8,189 bases of DNA from an uncultured Sphingobium sp. (GCA_913773715.1 CAJYHD010000518.1:1-8189), one strand, 5' to 3'. Positions 1-7,683 are shown, counted from the first letter of the stretch. Program-made: numbers and translations. The notes: generated by a model not told the origin, from the sequence alone.

Positions 1-1049
1 GCGTCGATCTCGTCCAGTTCGCGCTCGATGTCAGTCAAGCGCGCTTCGGCCGCCTGGGCCTCGACGCTCCCTTCCGACAATTCCTGTTCGAACTGCTCGA
101 CCAGCGCGTCGTTCTCGGCCGACAGCGCTTCGACGCGGGCGGTTTCCTCCTCGGTGAGTGCCCGTACAGGGGCGTGGAACTCGTGGAGCCGGCGCTCGAT
201 GTCGTAGGGGACGTGGGTTGCGGCGATCGGCGTGACGAAGCCGAGACCCTGGTCCTGCGCCAGCTCGGCCGCGGCCGCTTCCAGCTTCTGGGTCGCCAAG
301 GCCTCAAGCACATCGACGTCGACCCAATTCTCCTCGGCTTCGGTCGCGAACAGGTCGCCCGCGATGCGACCGCCTGCCGCGAGATACGCCTCGCGCCCGA
401 CGAAGCGGGCCTTGGCGTCGTTCCCCTTGACGGTGCCGTTCAGCATCGCCCGCCGGATATTATCGGGGTTGTTGCCATGGTAGGCCCGCTGCATCTGCTC
501 GAAGACGCGCGCCTGTAGATCGGTATCGGCTCGAACCGCGTAAGCCTGGGCGACAGCCAGCGTGATCTCGCCGGCGCCCAGCGCCTCGAAGATTGCAGGG
601 GCGAGGTTGGCCAGGGCGAGGCGCTGTTCGACGAAGCGCACGGACACGACCTGCTGGATCGCGACCTGTTCGACGGTCATGCCGAACTCCTCGATCAGCG
701 TCCGGAAGGCGTCGCAATCGTCGGCCGGGTTCATCGGCGCGCGCTGGCGGTTTTCCGCGAGGCTGGCTCCGACCGATGCGGCCTCCTCCCCGGCGAGGAC
801 GAGCACAGGGACCTCGTGGTCCACGGGCAGCGTGCCGCGGTCGATCAGGAGCTGGATCGCGCGCAGGCGCCGACCACCCGCCTTCACGGTGAACGTGCCG
901 GCCTTCTTGAGCGGCGTGACCACCAGGTTTTGCAGAAGGCCGTTCCGGTCAATGCTTTCGGCCAGTTCTTCCAGGCCGACTTCACGATTCCGCTGACGGA
1001 CATTGGACTTCGAGAGCGAGAGGTTCTTGACCTTTACCATCCGGATCAT
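1..1049 (-). CDS. ParB/Srx-fold DNA-binding protein, 3' end cut by window edge
   Basis: I translated this by hand; it is open to the left edge, giving 349 residues and no stop. The start ATG (1049-1047) has AAGGAG eight bases upstream. The N-terminal ParB/Srx-type domain covers about residues 5-105: a GLEELAESIDRNGLLQNL stretch (25-42), a GGRRLRA box (58-64, the position of the nucleotide-binding GERR-type motif of ParB proteins) and AENRQRAPMNPADD (98-111). A helix-turn-helix-like region (about 122-150) ends in VRFVEQRLALANLAP, followed by GEITLAVAQAYA (160-171), typical of plasmid ParB-like proteins. Residues 298-349 are rich in Glu, Ala and Leu and look like a coiled coil. No ParA partner is visible, so a role in partition is unproven; these proteins also occur as regulators or antirestriction-associated proteins on conjugative elements. 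It lies downstream of the methyltransferase/helicase gene on the same strand, 125 bp apart. The family call is firm; the role is open. Confidence 0.88.
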   Translation of the reverse strand, partial: MIRMVKVKNLSLSKSNVRQRNREVGLEELAESIDRNGLLQNLVVTPLKKAGTFTVKAGGRRLRAIQLLIDRGTLPVDHEVPVLVLAGEEAASVGASLAENRQRAPMNPADDCDAFRTLIEEFGMTVEQVAIQQVVSVRFVEQRLALANLAPAIFEALGAGEITLAVAQAYAVRADTDLQARVFEQMQRAYHGNNPDNIRRAMLNGTVKGNDAKARFVGREAYLAAGGRIAGDLFATEAEENWVDVDVLEALATQKLEAAAAELAQDQGLGFVTPIAATHVPYDIERRLHEFHAPVRALTEEETARVEALSAENDALVEQFEQELSEGSVEAQAAEARLTDIERELDEID

Positions 1050-1057
1050 TGGTCATA

Positions 1058-1063
1058 CTCCTT
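1058..1063 (-). promoter_or_regulatory. Ribosome binding site of the ParB-like gene
   Basis: AAGGAG reads on the minus strand eight bases before ATG 1049. It decides between the nearby ATGs: the one at 1056 is in another frame and only one base from the motif, and the one at 1040 is farther away. Confidence 0.7.
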
Positions 1064-1112
1064 GATGTGTGGCGCGCCGCACCTCACGGTCGCGCGAGCC
1101 CGGCACCGCCAA

Positions 1113-1136
1113 GCTCATCAAGCCGAAGGCTCCCTC
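1113..1136 (-). repeat. Shared leader element, copy upstream of the ParB-like gene
   Basis: On the minus strand this reads GAGGGAGCCTTCGGCTTG followed directly by ATGAGC. An 18-base block (1119-1136) matches 5439-5456 at 17 of 18 positions, and the TGATGAGC word (1113-1120) also recurs at 5422-5429. The core AGCC-TTC-GGCT is a small perfect hairpin. The element lies in the 5' untranslated region, about 65-90 bases before the start codon. It could be a transcript structure, a protein-binding site or a recombination remnant; the sequence alone does not say which. Confidence 0.6.
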
Positions 1137-1171
1137 CCCTCCCTCGCCGGGGCGGGAAGAGAGCCTTTCGG
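1123..1171 (-). other. Strong imperfect stem-loop between helicase stop and ParB-like gene
   Basis: In the minus-strand transcript the 5' arm (1171-1154) pairs with the 3' arm (1139-1123) over 17 base pairs, with one bulged A, two G-U wobbles and a 14-base loop. It begins three bases past the helicase stop codon (1177-1175). The wobbles favour folding of the minus-strand RNA over its complement. It resembles an intrinsic terminator in position and GC content but no U-run follows, so it may instead protect the 3' end of the upstream message or attenuate read-through into the ParB-like gene. Confidence 0.55.
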
Positions 1172-1174
1172 GGG

Positions 1175-4100
1175 TCAGGCGGCGATGCGGTCGATCACGG
1201 CTGCGGCGGTCGCGACGGGCACGAACATCCGCGTCTTGTGCTGGATGATCTCGGTGAAGCATCCGGCCGCCTTCAGCTCGGCGAGCCGCGTATGCGGCCA
1301 GTCGAGGAGTTCGAGCCGCTGCTGGCCCCCGACCAGGCTGCGCTTCAGCCGGTACGCACCGATGGTGGCGATTTCACCGCAGGACAGGACATGGGCGGAC
1401 GTCTCGGCACCGAAGACGGTGATGGTCGCGGCGATCCCGAAGGCATCGGCAAGCTTCGCGACGAGGGGCGCCGGCACGATGCGGCCGAGCAGGGACTGGC
1501 CATCGTCGGTATTGAGGCGCCAGACCTGGACATGATCGTCGGGGAGGCGGTCCCAGACCGGCAGGAGCAACCCGGTGACGAGGTAGAGCGTGCTGGTGCG
1601 GGTCTTGCCGGTCATCTCCGCCACCTCGGCCGCCCACAAGGCCGCCCACTCGTCCTCGTCCGCTTCCTCCCACATCGTTTCAAGGAGGAGGTCCTGACGC
1701 ATCCGCTCGGTTCTGGTCGGGCGGATCAGCTCGTAGCGATACACGATCTCGCCATCGTCATCGGTCAGCGAATAGGTGTTGCACCGGATCGCGGCCTTGC
1801 CCGACTTGCGGTTGACGATCGGACGGGCATCGTCGCCGAGCATCTGCGCGGCACGTTCGAGTGCGATCGGCTTGTAGCGCTCTTCCGTTTCGAGCCGGAG
1901 GATTTCGGTTTCGGCACCGCTGGTCGCATCGCGCCGGATGACGGTGCGATCGAGGATGGTGATGCGCTCGGCATTGATGCTCTCGACCCCGAGATCGAGC
2001 GTGCCCGCCTCCCGGGCCGCCTCGACGCGTGCCTCGATCAGGCCGAGATACTCGTCGAAAATCGCGTTCTGGAGCGCAATGCGCAGTGCCAGGATGCGGT
2101 TTAGCCAGCGCTGGATGGGCGGCAGGTCTTCCTTCAGCCCGCCACCTTCACCCTCCAGCTCGAGGCCGGTGAGCCGCTGGAACTCGGCCAGGCAGGTCGA
2201 GCGCAGCTTGCCGTCGGCGAGGAGCCGGAACCATTGGACGAGCGAATCCTTGGCATAATCGCTCTCGAGATTGTCGCGCGGATCGAACAGACCCTGCCCG
2301 CCGGTCTGCCGCTGGCCGCGGGTAAGCGCACCCAGACTGTCGAGACGGCGCGCGATGGTCGAGATGAAGCGCCGTTCGCCCCGGCAGTCGGTCGAGACGG
2401 GCCGGAACAGCGGCGCGCTCGCCTGATGCGTGCGGTGGGTACGGCCAAGCCCCTGGATGGCGGCGTCTGCGCGCCAGCCGGGTTCGAGCAGATAGTGGTT
2501 GCGGCGCGTCCGGTTCTCGCACGTCAGGCTCGCATGGTAGCTGCGGCCGGTCCCGCCGGCATCGGAGAAGATCAGGATCTTCTTCGCGCCGCGCATGAAG
2601 GCATCGGTTTCGACGAGATTGGTGCGGGACGAGCGGCTTTCGACGCGCTGCCGGCCATGGGCATCGACGACGATACGCCGGCTGCGCCCCGTCACCTCGG
2701 CCACGGCGTCGGTGCCGAAATGCCCGATGATATGGTCGAGCGCGGAGCCGACGACGGGGAGGGCGCAAAGCTGCTCGATCAGATTGTCGCGCATCGCGAG
2801 CGCTTCCTGGCTGAATACCGGGCGCCCATTGGCATCCGACAAGGGTTCGGAGCGCGTCTTGCCGTTGTCGTCGACGAAGGTCTTCATCTGCCGCACCGGG
2901 AAGGCGGCCTTCAGGTAGGACATGAGGAACTCGCGAGGCGACAGTTCGATGTCGAGGTTCGCGCGCTCCTCCGGCGTGAGCGCGGCCAGCGCCCGGTCGA
3001 GCATCGCCTCGGAGGTCGAGACGAGCTGGATCACCGCGCTCTCGCCGCGGTCGACGTCGGCCCGGATCGCGGGGATCAGCGCGGGCAGCTTCATGCCGAG
3101 CAGGAGCTGGCAGAAGAACCTCTGCTTGGTGGATTCGAAGACCGACAGCGCGCCTGCCTTGGCGCCGCTATTATAGGTTTCCTTGGAGAAGCTGTCGGTG
3201 ACACGCGTCGCCTCGAGCGCCGCACGCAGGTTCGCATGGATGACCGCCCAGGCGTCCGCATAGGCGTCATAGACCTCGATCTGGTCGGGGGTGAGCTGGT
3301 GTTCGAGGACGTCATATTCGACACCCGCGAAGCTGAGCGCCCGGGCGACGTAGAGACCTTGCATTTTGAGATCGCGGGCGATGAGCTCCATTGCCGCGAT
3401 CCCGCCACGGCGAAGGGAGTCGACGAAGCTGCGCCGGTCGGCGAAGGCCGTGCCCGGCCCCCAGAGTCCGAGCCGCGTCGCATAGGCCAGATTGTTGACG
3501 TCGGAGGCCCCGGTCGCCGAGACATACAGGACGCGCGCACGCGGCAGGAGGTTCTGGAGCCGCACGCCGGCGATGCCCTGGTCCGAGCCGTCCTTGGTGC
3601 CAAAACGGCCTTCGCCACCAGCGACACCGGCCATCTCATGCGCCTCGTCGAATATGATCATGCCCTCATAATCGTTGCCCAGCCAATCGAGGATCTGCTG
3701 GAGACGGGTGGCCTTGTCACCGCGATTGGAGCGCAGCGTCGCATAGGTCAGGAACAGGATGCCCTCGCCAGCGCCGATCGGGGTGCCGAGCTTCCACTGG
3801 TTGAGATGCTGGATGTCGAGGGCCAAACCGCCGACCGCAGTCCAGTCGCGCCGCGCATCCTCCAGCAACGTCTCGGTTTTCGAGATCCAGATATGCTTGC
3901 GACGGCCGCGCAGCCATTGATCGAGGATGATGCTGGCGATCTGCCGCCCCTTGCCGACGCCGGTGCCGTCGCCGAGAAAGAACCCGGTGCGATAGCGGCG
4001 CCCCTCTGGATCGGGGGTGAGCGAGAGGCCCTCCCGCGCGGGGCTGAACAGGCCGGAAAGGTCACGCTCGAAGGCGTCGCCGGCATAGATCAGCGTCTCG

Positions 4101-5395
4101 AGCTGCGCGTCGGACAGCAGCTTCGCGTCGACGACAGCCGCGGACAGGGTCGGGACATAGGAGGGCCGCGGTGCCGTGATCGACCCCATCGCGATCGATT
4201 CCACCAGCGCGGTGGGATGCGTCGCGGCGCAGCCGATCGCGATGCGGCTGGGGCGATAGGGGAGATAGACGCCGACCGCCTCGCCCGTCGGCAGCGGCTC
4301 GGCGAACACGGAATAGTCGATCGGCTTCGGGGCCAGTGCCGGGGCGACTTTCGGCGCCGGCGCGCTCAAGCGCGGTCTGCCAGCGAGCCCGCCGAGCAGC
4401 GAGGACCGCGGTGCGGGACGGGCCAGCAATGTGGACGGGCGCGGGGCCGGCGCGGCTACCGGCGCTGGGGTCGCAGCGGCGATCGCAGCAAGGGCGTCGC
4501 CGAGGGTGGCGCATCGCAACAGCTCGGTCTGGTCGCCGCGGCCCTTTTCCAGCACCATGATCTTCACGGTCTGGCTCGTGCCATGCTTCGCATAGGCATT
4601 CGCCGGCAGCTCGAGATGCAGGGTCAGCGTGCACCCCTCCGTGGCCTTCGCCCAGGCGCGGCACGACGTATCGACACGGTCGGGCAGGATCGCAGCGCAG
4701 CGCCCGCCGGCAGAGAGGCGTGCCAGCGCGGCGCGGAGATGGCGGAAGGCCGCGAGCGGGTCGGCGTGGCGACCGATGCTGCGCGAGAAGGGCGGATTGA
4801 TGAGCACCGCGGTCGGCCGGATCGCCGGCGCGAGGAGGTCGTGGATCAGTTCGGCATCGTGCCGTGTGACGGGAACGCCGGGGAAGGCGGCTTCCAGCAT
4901 CTCGGCCCGGCGGGGATCGATCTCGTTCAGGACGAGCCGGGCACCGGCGCGGCGCGCGAAGACGGCCAGCAGGCCGGTGCCGGCCGATGGTTCGAGCACC
5001 AGGTCGGTGGCTGTGATCCGCGCAGCCAGGGCGGCGAGATAGGCGATCGGGGCAGGGGTGGAGAATTGCTGGAGCGCGATCTGCTCCTCGCTGCGGACGC
5101 TATGCGTCGGCAGGTGTGCGATCAGGTCGACGAGCGCGGCGAGGCAGGCATCGGGCGCGGCAGGGAGATCAGCCGTTGCGAGGTGCATGACCTCGGCGAG
5201 TTCGAGCATGTCATAGGTATCGCGGATCGACCAGCGGCCTTCGGCGGACGAACCGCCATAAGCCTGTTCCATGATCCACAGCAGCGTGTCGCGCTGGAGC
5301 GTGCCGTTCCGGGCGATGGTGTGCGCAACCGCCTTGGCGGCGGTGATTGAGGGTTCGGTGAAATCGAGTTCGAGAGCTGCGGCTGAGGTGCGCAT
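1175..5395 (-). CDS. N6-adenine-type methyltransferase fused to strawberry-notch-family helicase
   Basis: A protein of 1406 residues. I chose ATG 5395-5393 because CGGAGG lies six bases upstream; a GTG at 5497 in the same frame has no ribosome site and would translate the leader hairpins. Methyltransferase domain (about 105-285): QQFSTPAPIAYLA (109-121), SAM-binding LEPSAGTGLLAVFA (134-147) and NPPF (200-203), the catalytic motif of N6-adenine methyltransferases. An Ala/Pro-rich linker (about 302-357) follows. Helicase domain: Walker A GDGTGVGKGR (475-484, Lys482), DEAH (583-586), SAT (626-628) and, in the second lobe, FSDAGGTGRSYHA (943-955) and QGLGRTHRTHQASAP (981-995), the strawberry-notch signature. 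The last 400 residues have no motif I recognise. The reading frame is intact. The bacterial family is largely uncharacterised. Phage P1 DarB combines similar activities and protects DNA from type I restriction, so antirestriction or DNA modification during transfer is a reasonable inference, not a demonstrated function. No specificity domain is evident. Confidence 0.93.
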   Translation of the reverse strand: MRTSAAALELDFTEPSITAAKAVAHTIARNGTLQRDTLLWIMEQAYGGSSAEGRWSIRDTYDMLELAEVMHLATADLPAAPDACLAALVDLIAHLPTHSVRSEEQIALQQFSTPAPIAYLAALAARITATDLVLEPSAGTGLLAVFARRAGARLVLNEIDPRRAEMLEAAFPGVPVTRHDAELIHDLLAPAIRPTAVLINPPFSRSIGRHADPLAAFRHLRAALARLSAGGRCAAILPDRVDTSCRAWAKATEGCTLTLHLELPANAYAKHGTSQTVKIMVLEKGRGDQTELLRCATLGDALAAIAAATPAPVAAPAPRPSTLLARPAPRSSLLGGLAGRPRLSAPAPKVAPALAPKPIDYSVFAEPLPTGEAVGVYLPYRPSRIAIGCAATHPTALVESIAMGSITAPRPSYVPTLSAAVVDAKLLSDAQLETLIYAGDAFERDLSGLFSPAREGLSLTPDPEGRRYRTGFFLGDGTGVGKGRQIASIILDQWLRGRRKHIWISKTETLLEDARRDWTAVGGLALDIQHLNQWKLGTPIGAGEGILFLTYATLRSNRGDKATRLQQILDWLGNDYEGMIIFDEAHEMAGVAGGEGRFGTKDGSDQGIAGVRLQNLLPRARVLYVSATGASDVNNLAYATRLGLWGPGTAFADRRSFVDSLRRGGIAAMELIARDLKMQGLYVARALSFAGVEYDVLEHQLTPDQIEVYDAYADAWAVIHANLRAALEATRVTDSFSKETYNSGAKAGALSVFESTKQRFFCQLLLGMKLPALIPAIRADVDRGESAVIQLVSTSEAMLDRALAALTPEERANLDIELSPREFLMSYLKAAFPVRQMKTFVDDNGKTRSEPLSDANGRPVFSQEALAMRDNLIEQLCALPVVGSALDHIIGHFGTDAVAEVTGRSRRIVVDAHGRQRVESRSSRTNLVETDAFMRGAKKILIFSDAGGTGRSYHASLTCENRTRRNHYLLEPGWRADAAIQGLGRTHRTHQASAPLFRPVSTDCRGERRFISTIARRLDSLGALTRGQRQTGGQGLFDPRDNLESDYAKDSLVQWFRLLADGKLRSTCLAEFQRLTGLELEGEGGGLKEDLPPIQRWLNRILALRIALQNAIFDEYLGLIEARVEAAREAGTLDLGVESINAERITILDRTVIRRDATSGAETEILRLETEERYKPIALERAAQMLGDDARPIVNRKSGKAAIRCNTYSLTDDDGEIVYRYELIRPTRTERMRQDLLLETMWEEADEDEWAALWAAEVAEMTGKTRTSTLYLVTGLLLPVWDRLPDDHVQVWRLNTDDGQSLLGRIVPAPLVAKLADAFGIAATITVFGAETSAHVLSCGEIATIGAYRLKRSLVGGQQRLELLDWPHTRLAELKAAGCFTEIIQHKTRMFVPVATAAAVIDRIAA

Positions 5396-5401
5396 TGAGG
5401 G

Positions 5402-5407
5402 CCTCCG
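5402..5407 (-). promoter_or_regulatory. Ribosome binding site of the methyltransferase/helicase gene
   Basis: CGGAGG on the minus strand, six bases before ATG 5395. It supports this start over the in-frame upstream GTG at 5497. Confidence 0.75.
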
Positions 5408-5416
5408 TTCTGTCGC

Positions 5417-5433
5417 CCGGTGCTCATCACCGG
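5417..5433 (-). other. Six-bp perfect hairpin in the helicase-gene leader
   Basis: CCGGTG-ATGAG-CACCGG on the minus strand forms a six-bp GC-rich stem with a five-base loop, ten bases upstream of the ribosome binding site. Its loop overlaps the TGATGAGC word shared with the ParB-like leader, and the left arm supplies sequence absent from that other copy. It could tune translation start or be a dyad for a DNA-binding protein; this is inference. Confidence 0.5.
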
Positions 5434-5456
5434 ACCGACAAGCCGAAGGCTTCCTC
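5422..5456 (-). repeat. Shared leader element, copy upstream of the methyltransferase/helicase gene
   Basis: On the minus strand GAGGAAGCCTTCGGCTTG (5456-5439) matches the ParB-like leader at 17 of 18 positions. A nine-base insertion then separates it from TGATGAGC (5429-5422). The core forms a five-bp AAGCC-TTC-GGCTT hairpin (5440-5452), preceded by a GAGAGGAGAGG purine tract. Unlike the other copy, no pyrimidine-rich partner arm is found upstream. Confidence 0.6.
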
Positions 5457-5566
5457 TCCTCTCCCGCCCGCCTTAGTCCGAACACGCCCTCCGACACCGC
5501 AACGTAAAGCTACAGCACCAAATACCAGGCCGGATCGGCAACGTGCCCTCACTTGACAGCGAAGGT
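5457..5566. other. Junction spacer between export module and backbone genes
   Basis: This is the rest of the 171-bp gap between the exporter stop and the helicase start. I see no convincing promoter, no terminator with a U-run and no small gene. A four-bp GC hairpin at 5529-5539 is too weak to call. The stretch marks the change from lower-GC export genes to the high-GC backbone. Confidence 0.5.
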
Positions 5567-7654
5567 CTACCGGACTTGATATATCTGCCCGTGTTCCAGC
5601 CGAAAAACGTGGTCTGCCCGATCAATAGTTTGCGCGCGATGCGCGATCAGAATGCGGCTACATTTCAGTTCCTTCACCGCATCGCCGACCATGACTTCGC
5701 TTTCCGGATCAAGGTGCGCGGTGGCTTCGTCTAAAAACAACGCTGTGGGCTGACGGTAAAGTGCTCGCGCCAGCATCACCCGCTGCTTCTGCCCGCCCGA
5801 AAGGACCGACCCCATATCGCCGACCGGCGTATGATATCGCATCGGCATACCTGCAATCTCTGCGTCGATACCAGCAGCCTGCGCAGCCTTATGAATCCGA
5901 TCATCGTCCGGCTCTGGGTCGAACATGCAAATGTTGTCGGAAAGCGTGCCAGCGAACAGTGCATCGTCCTGGGCAACCGAAGCGATCTTCCTCCTCCAGC
6001 GGGCTACACCATAAACGGATAACGGCTGATCGTCGATCAGTAATTCTCCAGACGTGGGCGTGAGAAGCCCCATCATGATCTTCATAAGTGTCGTCTTACC
6101 ATTTCCCGAGGGGCCAATGATTGCGATGCATCCCCCGGCCCTCACTTCAAGGTTGACGCCTCGAAGCACCTCGAATTCATTCGGCCCGTAGCGGAAGCGC
6201 ACGTCGCGTAGTTCGATCTTCGCGGGAGTGGCAGCATGCTCGTCGGCGACGAACACCGAGCCTGTCCTTTCTTGGACACTCAAGCCGATGTCAGCGATTC
6301 TAGACAAGTGCATGTCTAGAAGGCGAAAATTCACTGCCTGCTGGATGAGGCGACTGGTGGCATCGAGAAACTGCTGTCGATAGGACTGAAGAGCAAAAAC
6401 CATTCCAATCGATATTTTTCCTAACATTGCTAACCGAATAGCAATATATACGAAAAGAACACGTTCAATAGCCTTCACGAATTGTTCGCCGGCCGTGAAG
6501 CCTGCGTTTATTCTGCCAGCCTTAATTTCCGCGTTGACCGCTTCAGCCTTTCGCTGTTGCCAAAGCCGTTGCCGATTTCCTTCTTCACCAAAGGCTTTGA
6601 TCGTCGCGACCCCTCGCAGCGTTTCGATCAGCACACTACTTTCTTTTGCATTCGCCGCGATCATACTGACATTTGCATGTCGCAGAGCGCTGAAAAATCC
6701 AAAACGAAGACAAGTGATGAGCGCGAGCGCGGCCAAAGCCAGAAAGGAGAGGGCAGGGGAATACACGAACATCAGCGCAAACGTCAAAATTGCCATTAAG
6801 CCATCGATGAGAGAGGCGATTAGCCCTTGGCTGAGTAGATCGGAGATCGGCTTTGTGGAACCGAACCGCGATATGATGTCACCGACGTGGCGGCGCTCAA
6901 ACCATGGCAGGGGTAATCGAAGAAGATGGCGGAAGAGATTGACCGTAACCTGGTAGGAAAGCGAAGTACCGAGACTCACCAAGACGAGCGATCTGGCCCA
7001 GTCCGTTACGAGTGCCACAACGGCGACGCCACCGAAGCCTAATGCAAGCACGAACAGTAGATTTGCATCGAAGCTGGGTAGGACCGTGTCGATCGCCAAT
7101 TGCATGAAGAGTGGCGCAACTAGGGCGAGGATCTGCAACACTGCCGACAAGAAGAATACCTGCCAGAAGTTCGGCCAGAACCCAACGATCCGGCTCCAAA
7201 GCTGATTGATCTTGAGCCGGGAACGCTCACTATGGGGCGTGAATTTTTCAGATTTAATCAGCTCGAGAAACACGCCGGTGAAACCTCTCGAGAGTTCCTC
7301 CTCACCGATAACGCGGACTCCGGTGGCCGGGTCGTGAATGTGATAGCGCTTTCCCCGGAATCCGCTTGAGACCCGAGTCACAACAACGAAGTGGCTGAGG
7401 TTCCAATGAAGTATCGCTGGCAGCGTCGCATGGCCAATATCTGCGATATCACCACGTAGGGGACGTGCGGAGAAGCCAAGATCTTCGGATATGGCCATCA
7501 ATTGCCTGAGGGTCACGCCTTTCAGCGTCGTTTGAAATCGACGCCTTAATGTGATCAGGTCAACCTCCAATCCATGGTAACCAGCGACCATGGCCAAGCA
7601 CGCGAGGCCACATTCACTCGCCTCAGCTTGAAGAATGAGCGGCGTTTGATGCAC
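5567..7654 (-). CDS. C39-peptidase ABC exporter for double-glycine-type peptides
   Basis: A 695-residue inner-membrane exporter that should cleave a peptide's leader in the cytoplasm and drive its export with ATP. Peptidase C39 domain (about 1-135): LQAEASECGLACLAMV carries the catalytic Cys15 with the oxyanion-hole Gln9; His88 (SHFVVV) and Asp108 (HDPA) complete the triad, so the peptidase should be active. The membrane domain spans about 155-425, with hydrophobic segments near 160-184, 198-220, 276-318 and 395-420. The ATPase (about 475-695) has Walker A GPSGNGKTT (514-522), Q-loop Gln562, signature LSGGQKQR (618-625), Walker B LFLDEATAHLD (639-649, Glu643) and H-loop His672. All key residues are present. 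The start used is GTG 7654, which lacks a good ribosome site. Homology-like residues continue upstream (LNLTG before VHQTPLILQ), so a rare ATT start at 7681, seven bases after AGGA, is possible. It lies 29 bp after the HlyD stop and is probably co-transcribed. No substrate peptide is in view. Confidence 0.95.
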   Translation of the reverse strand: MHQTPLILQAEASECGLACLAMVAGYHGLEVDLITLRRRFQTTLKGVTLRQLMAISEDLGFSARPLRGDIADIGHATLPAILHWNLSHFVVVTRVSSGFRGKRYHIHDPATGVRVIGEEELSRGFTGVFLELIKSEKFTPHSERSRLKINQLWSRIVGFWPNFWQVFFLSAVLQILALVAPLFMQLAIDTVLPSFDANLLFVLALGFGGVAVVALVTDWARSLVLVSLGTSLSYQVTVNLFRHLLRLPLPWFERRHVGDIISRFGSTKPISDLLSQGLIASLIDGLMAILTFALMFVYSPALSFLALAALALITCLRFGFFSALRHANVSMIAANAKESSVLIETLRGVATIKAFGEEGNRQRLWQQRKAEAVNAEIKAGRINAGFTAGEQFVKAIERVLFVYIAIRLAMLGKISIGMVFALQSYRQQFLDATSRLIQQAVNFRLLDMHLSRIADIGLSVQERTGSVFVADEHAATPAKIELRDVRFRYGPNEFEVLRGVNLEVRAGGCIAIIGPSGNGKTTLMKIMMGLLTPTSGELLIDDQPLSVYGVARWRRKIASVAQDDALFAGTLSDNICMFDPEPDDDRIHKAAQAAGIDAEIAGMPMRYHTPVGDMGSVLSGGQKQRVMLARALYRQPTALFLDEATAHLDPESEVMVGDAVKELKCSRILIAHRAQTIDRADHVFRLEHGQIYQVR
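6298..6321. repeat. Nine-bp perfect dyad inside the exporter gene
   Basis: TTCTAGACA (6298-6306) and TGTCTAGAA (6313-6321) are perfect inverted arms around six bases. It falls in the linker between the membrane domain and the ATPase (around LLDMHLSRIADI). It contains two TCTAGA words. It may be an internal operator-like site or chance. Confidence 0.4.
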
Positions 7655-7683
7655 GCCAGTGAGGTTAAGATGACCGAGAATGG

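Noticed and set aside
1123..1139. G-quadruplex in the purine tract on the minus strand
   Set aside because: Only three runs of three or more G are contiguous here, and pairing with the downstream-of-stop pyrimidine arm explains the tract more simply.
1049..2104. Plus-strand open frame of 351 codons spanning the ParB-like leader and the end of the helicase gene
   Set aside because: It overlaps the opposite-strand gene and the stem-loop, has no recognisable motif and follows third-position GC bias of the real gene.
2234..5350. Very long open frame on the plus strand (1038 codons) opposite the helicase gene
   Set aside because: It is antisense to a gene with intact catalytic motifs, its translation is Gly/Arg/Asp-rich low-complexity with no domain, and long antisense frames are expected in GC-rich genes.
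5396..5497. N-terminal extension of the helicase protein from GTG 5497
   Set aside because: No ribosome site precedes the GTG, it would translate both leader hairpins, and ATG 5395 has CGGAGG at six bases.
5529..5539. GCCG-ATC-CGGC hairpin as a terminator of the exporter gene
   Set aside because: Only four base pairs and no U-run after it.
5553..5586. TTGACA on the plus strand as a promoter -35 box
   Set aside because: It lies in the last codons and spacer of the exporter gene, points antisense, and no good -10 box is found at 16-18 bases; the closest TATATC is 21 bases away.
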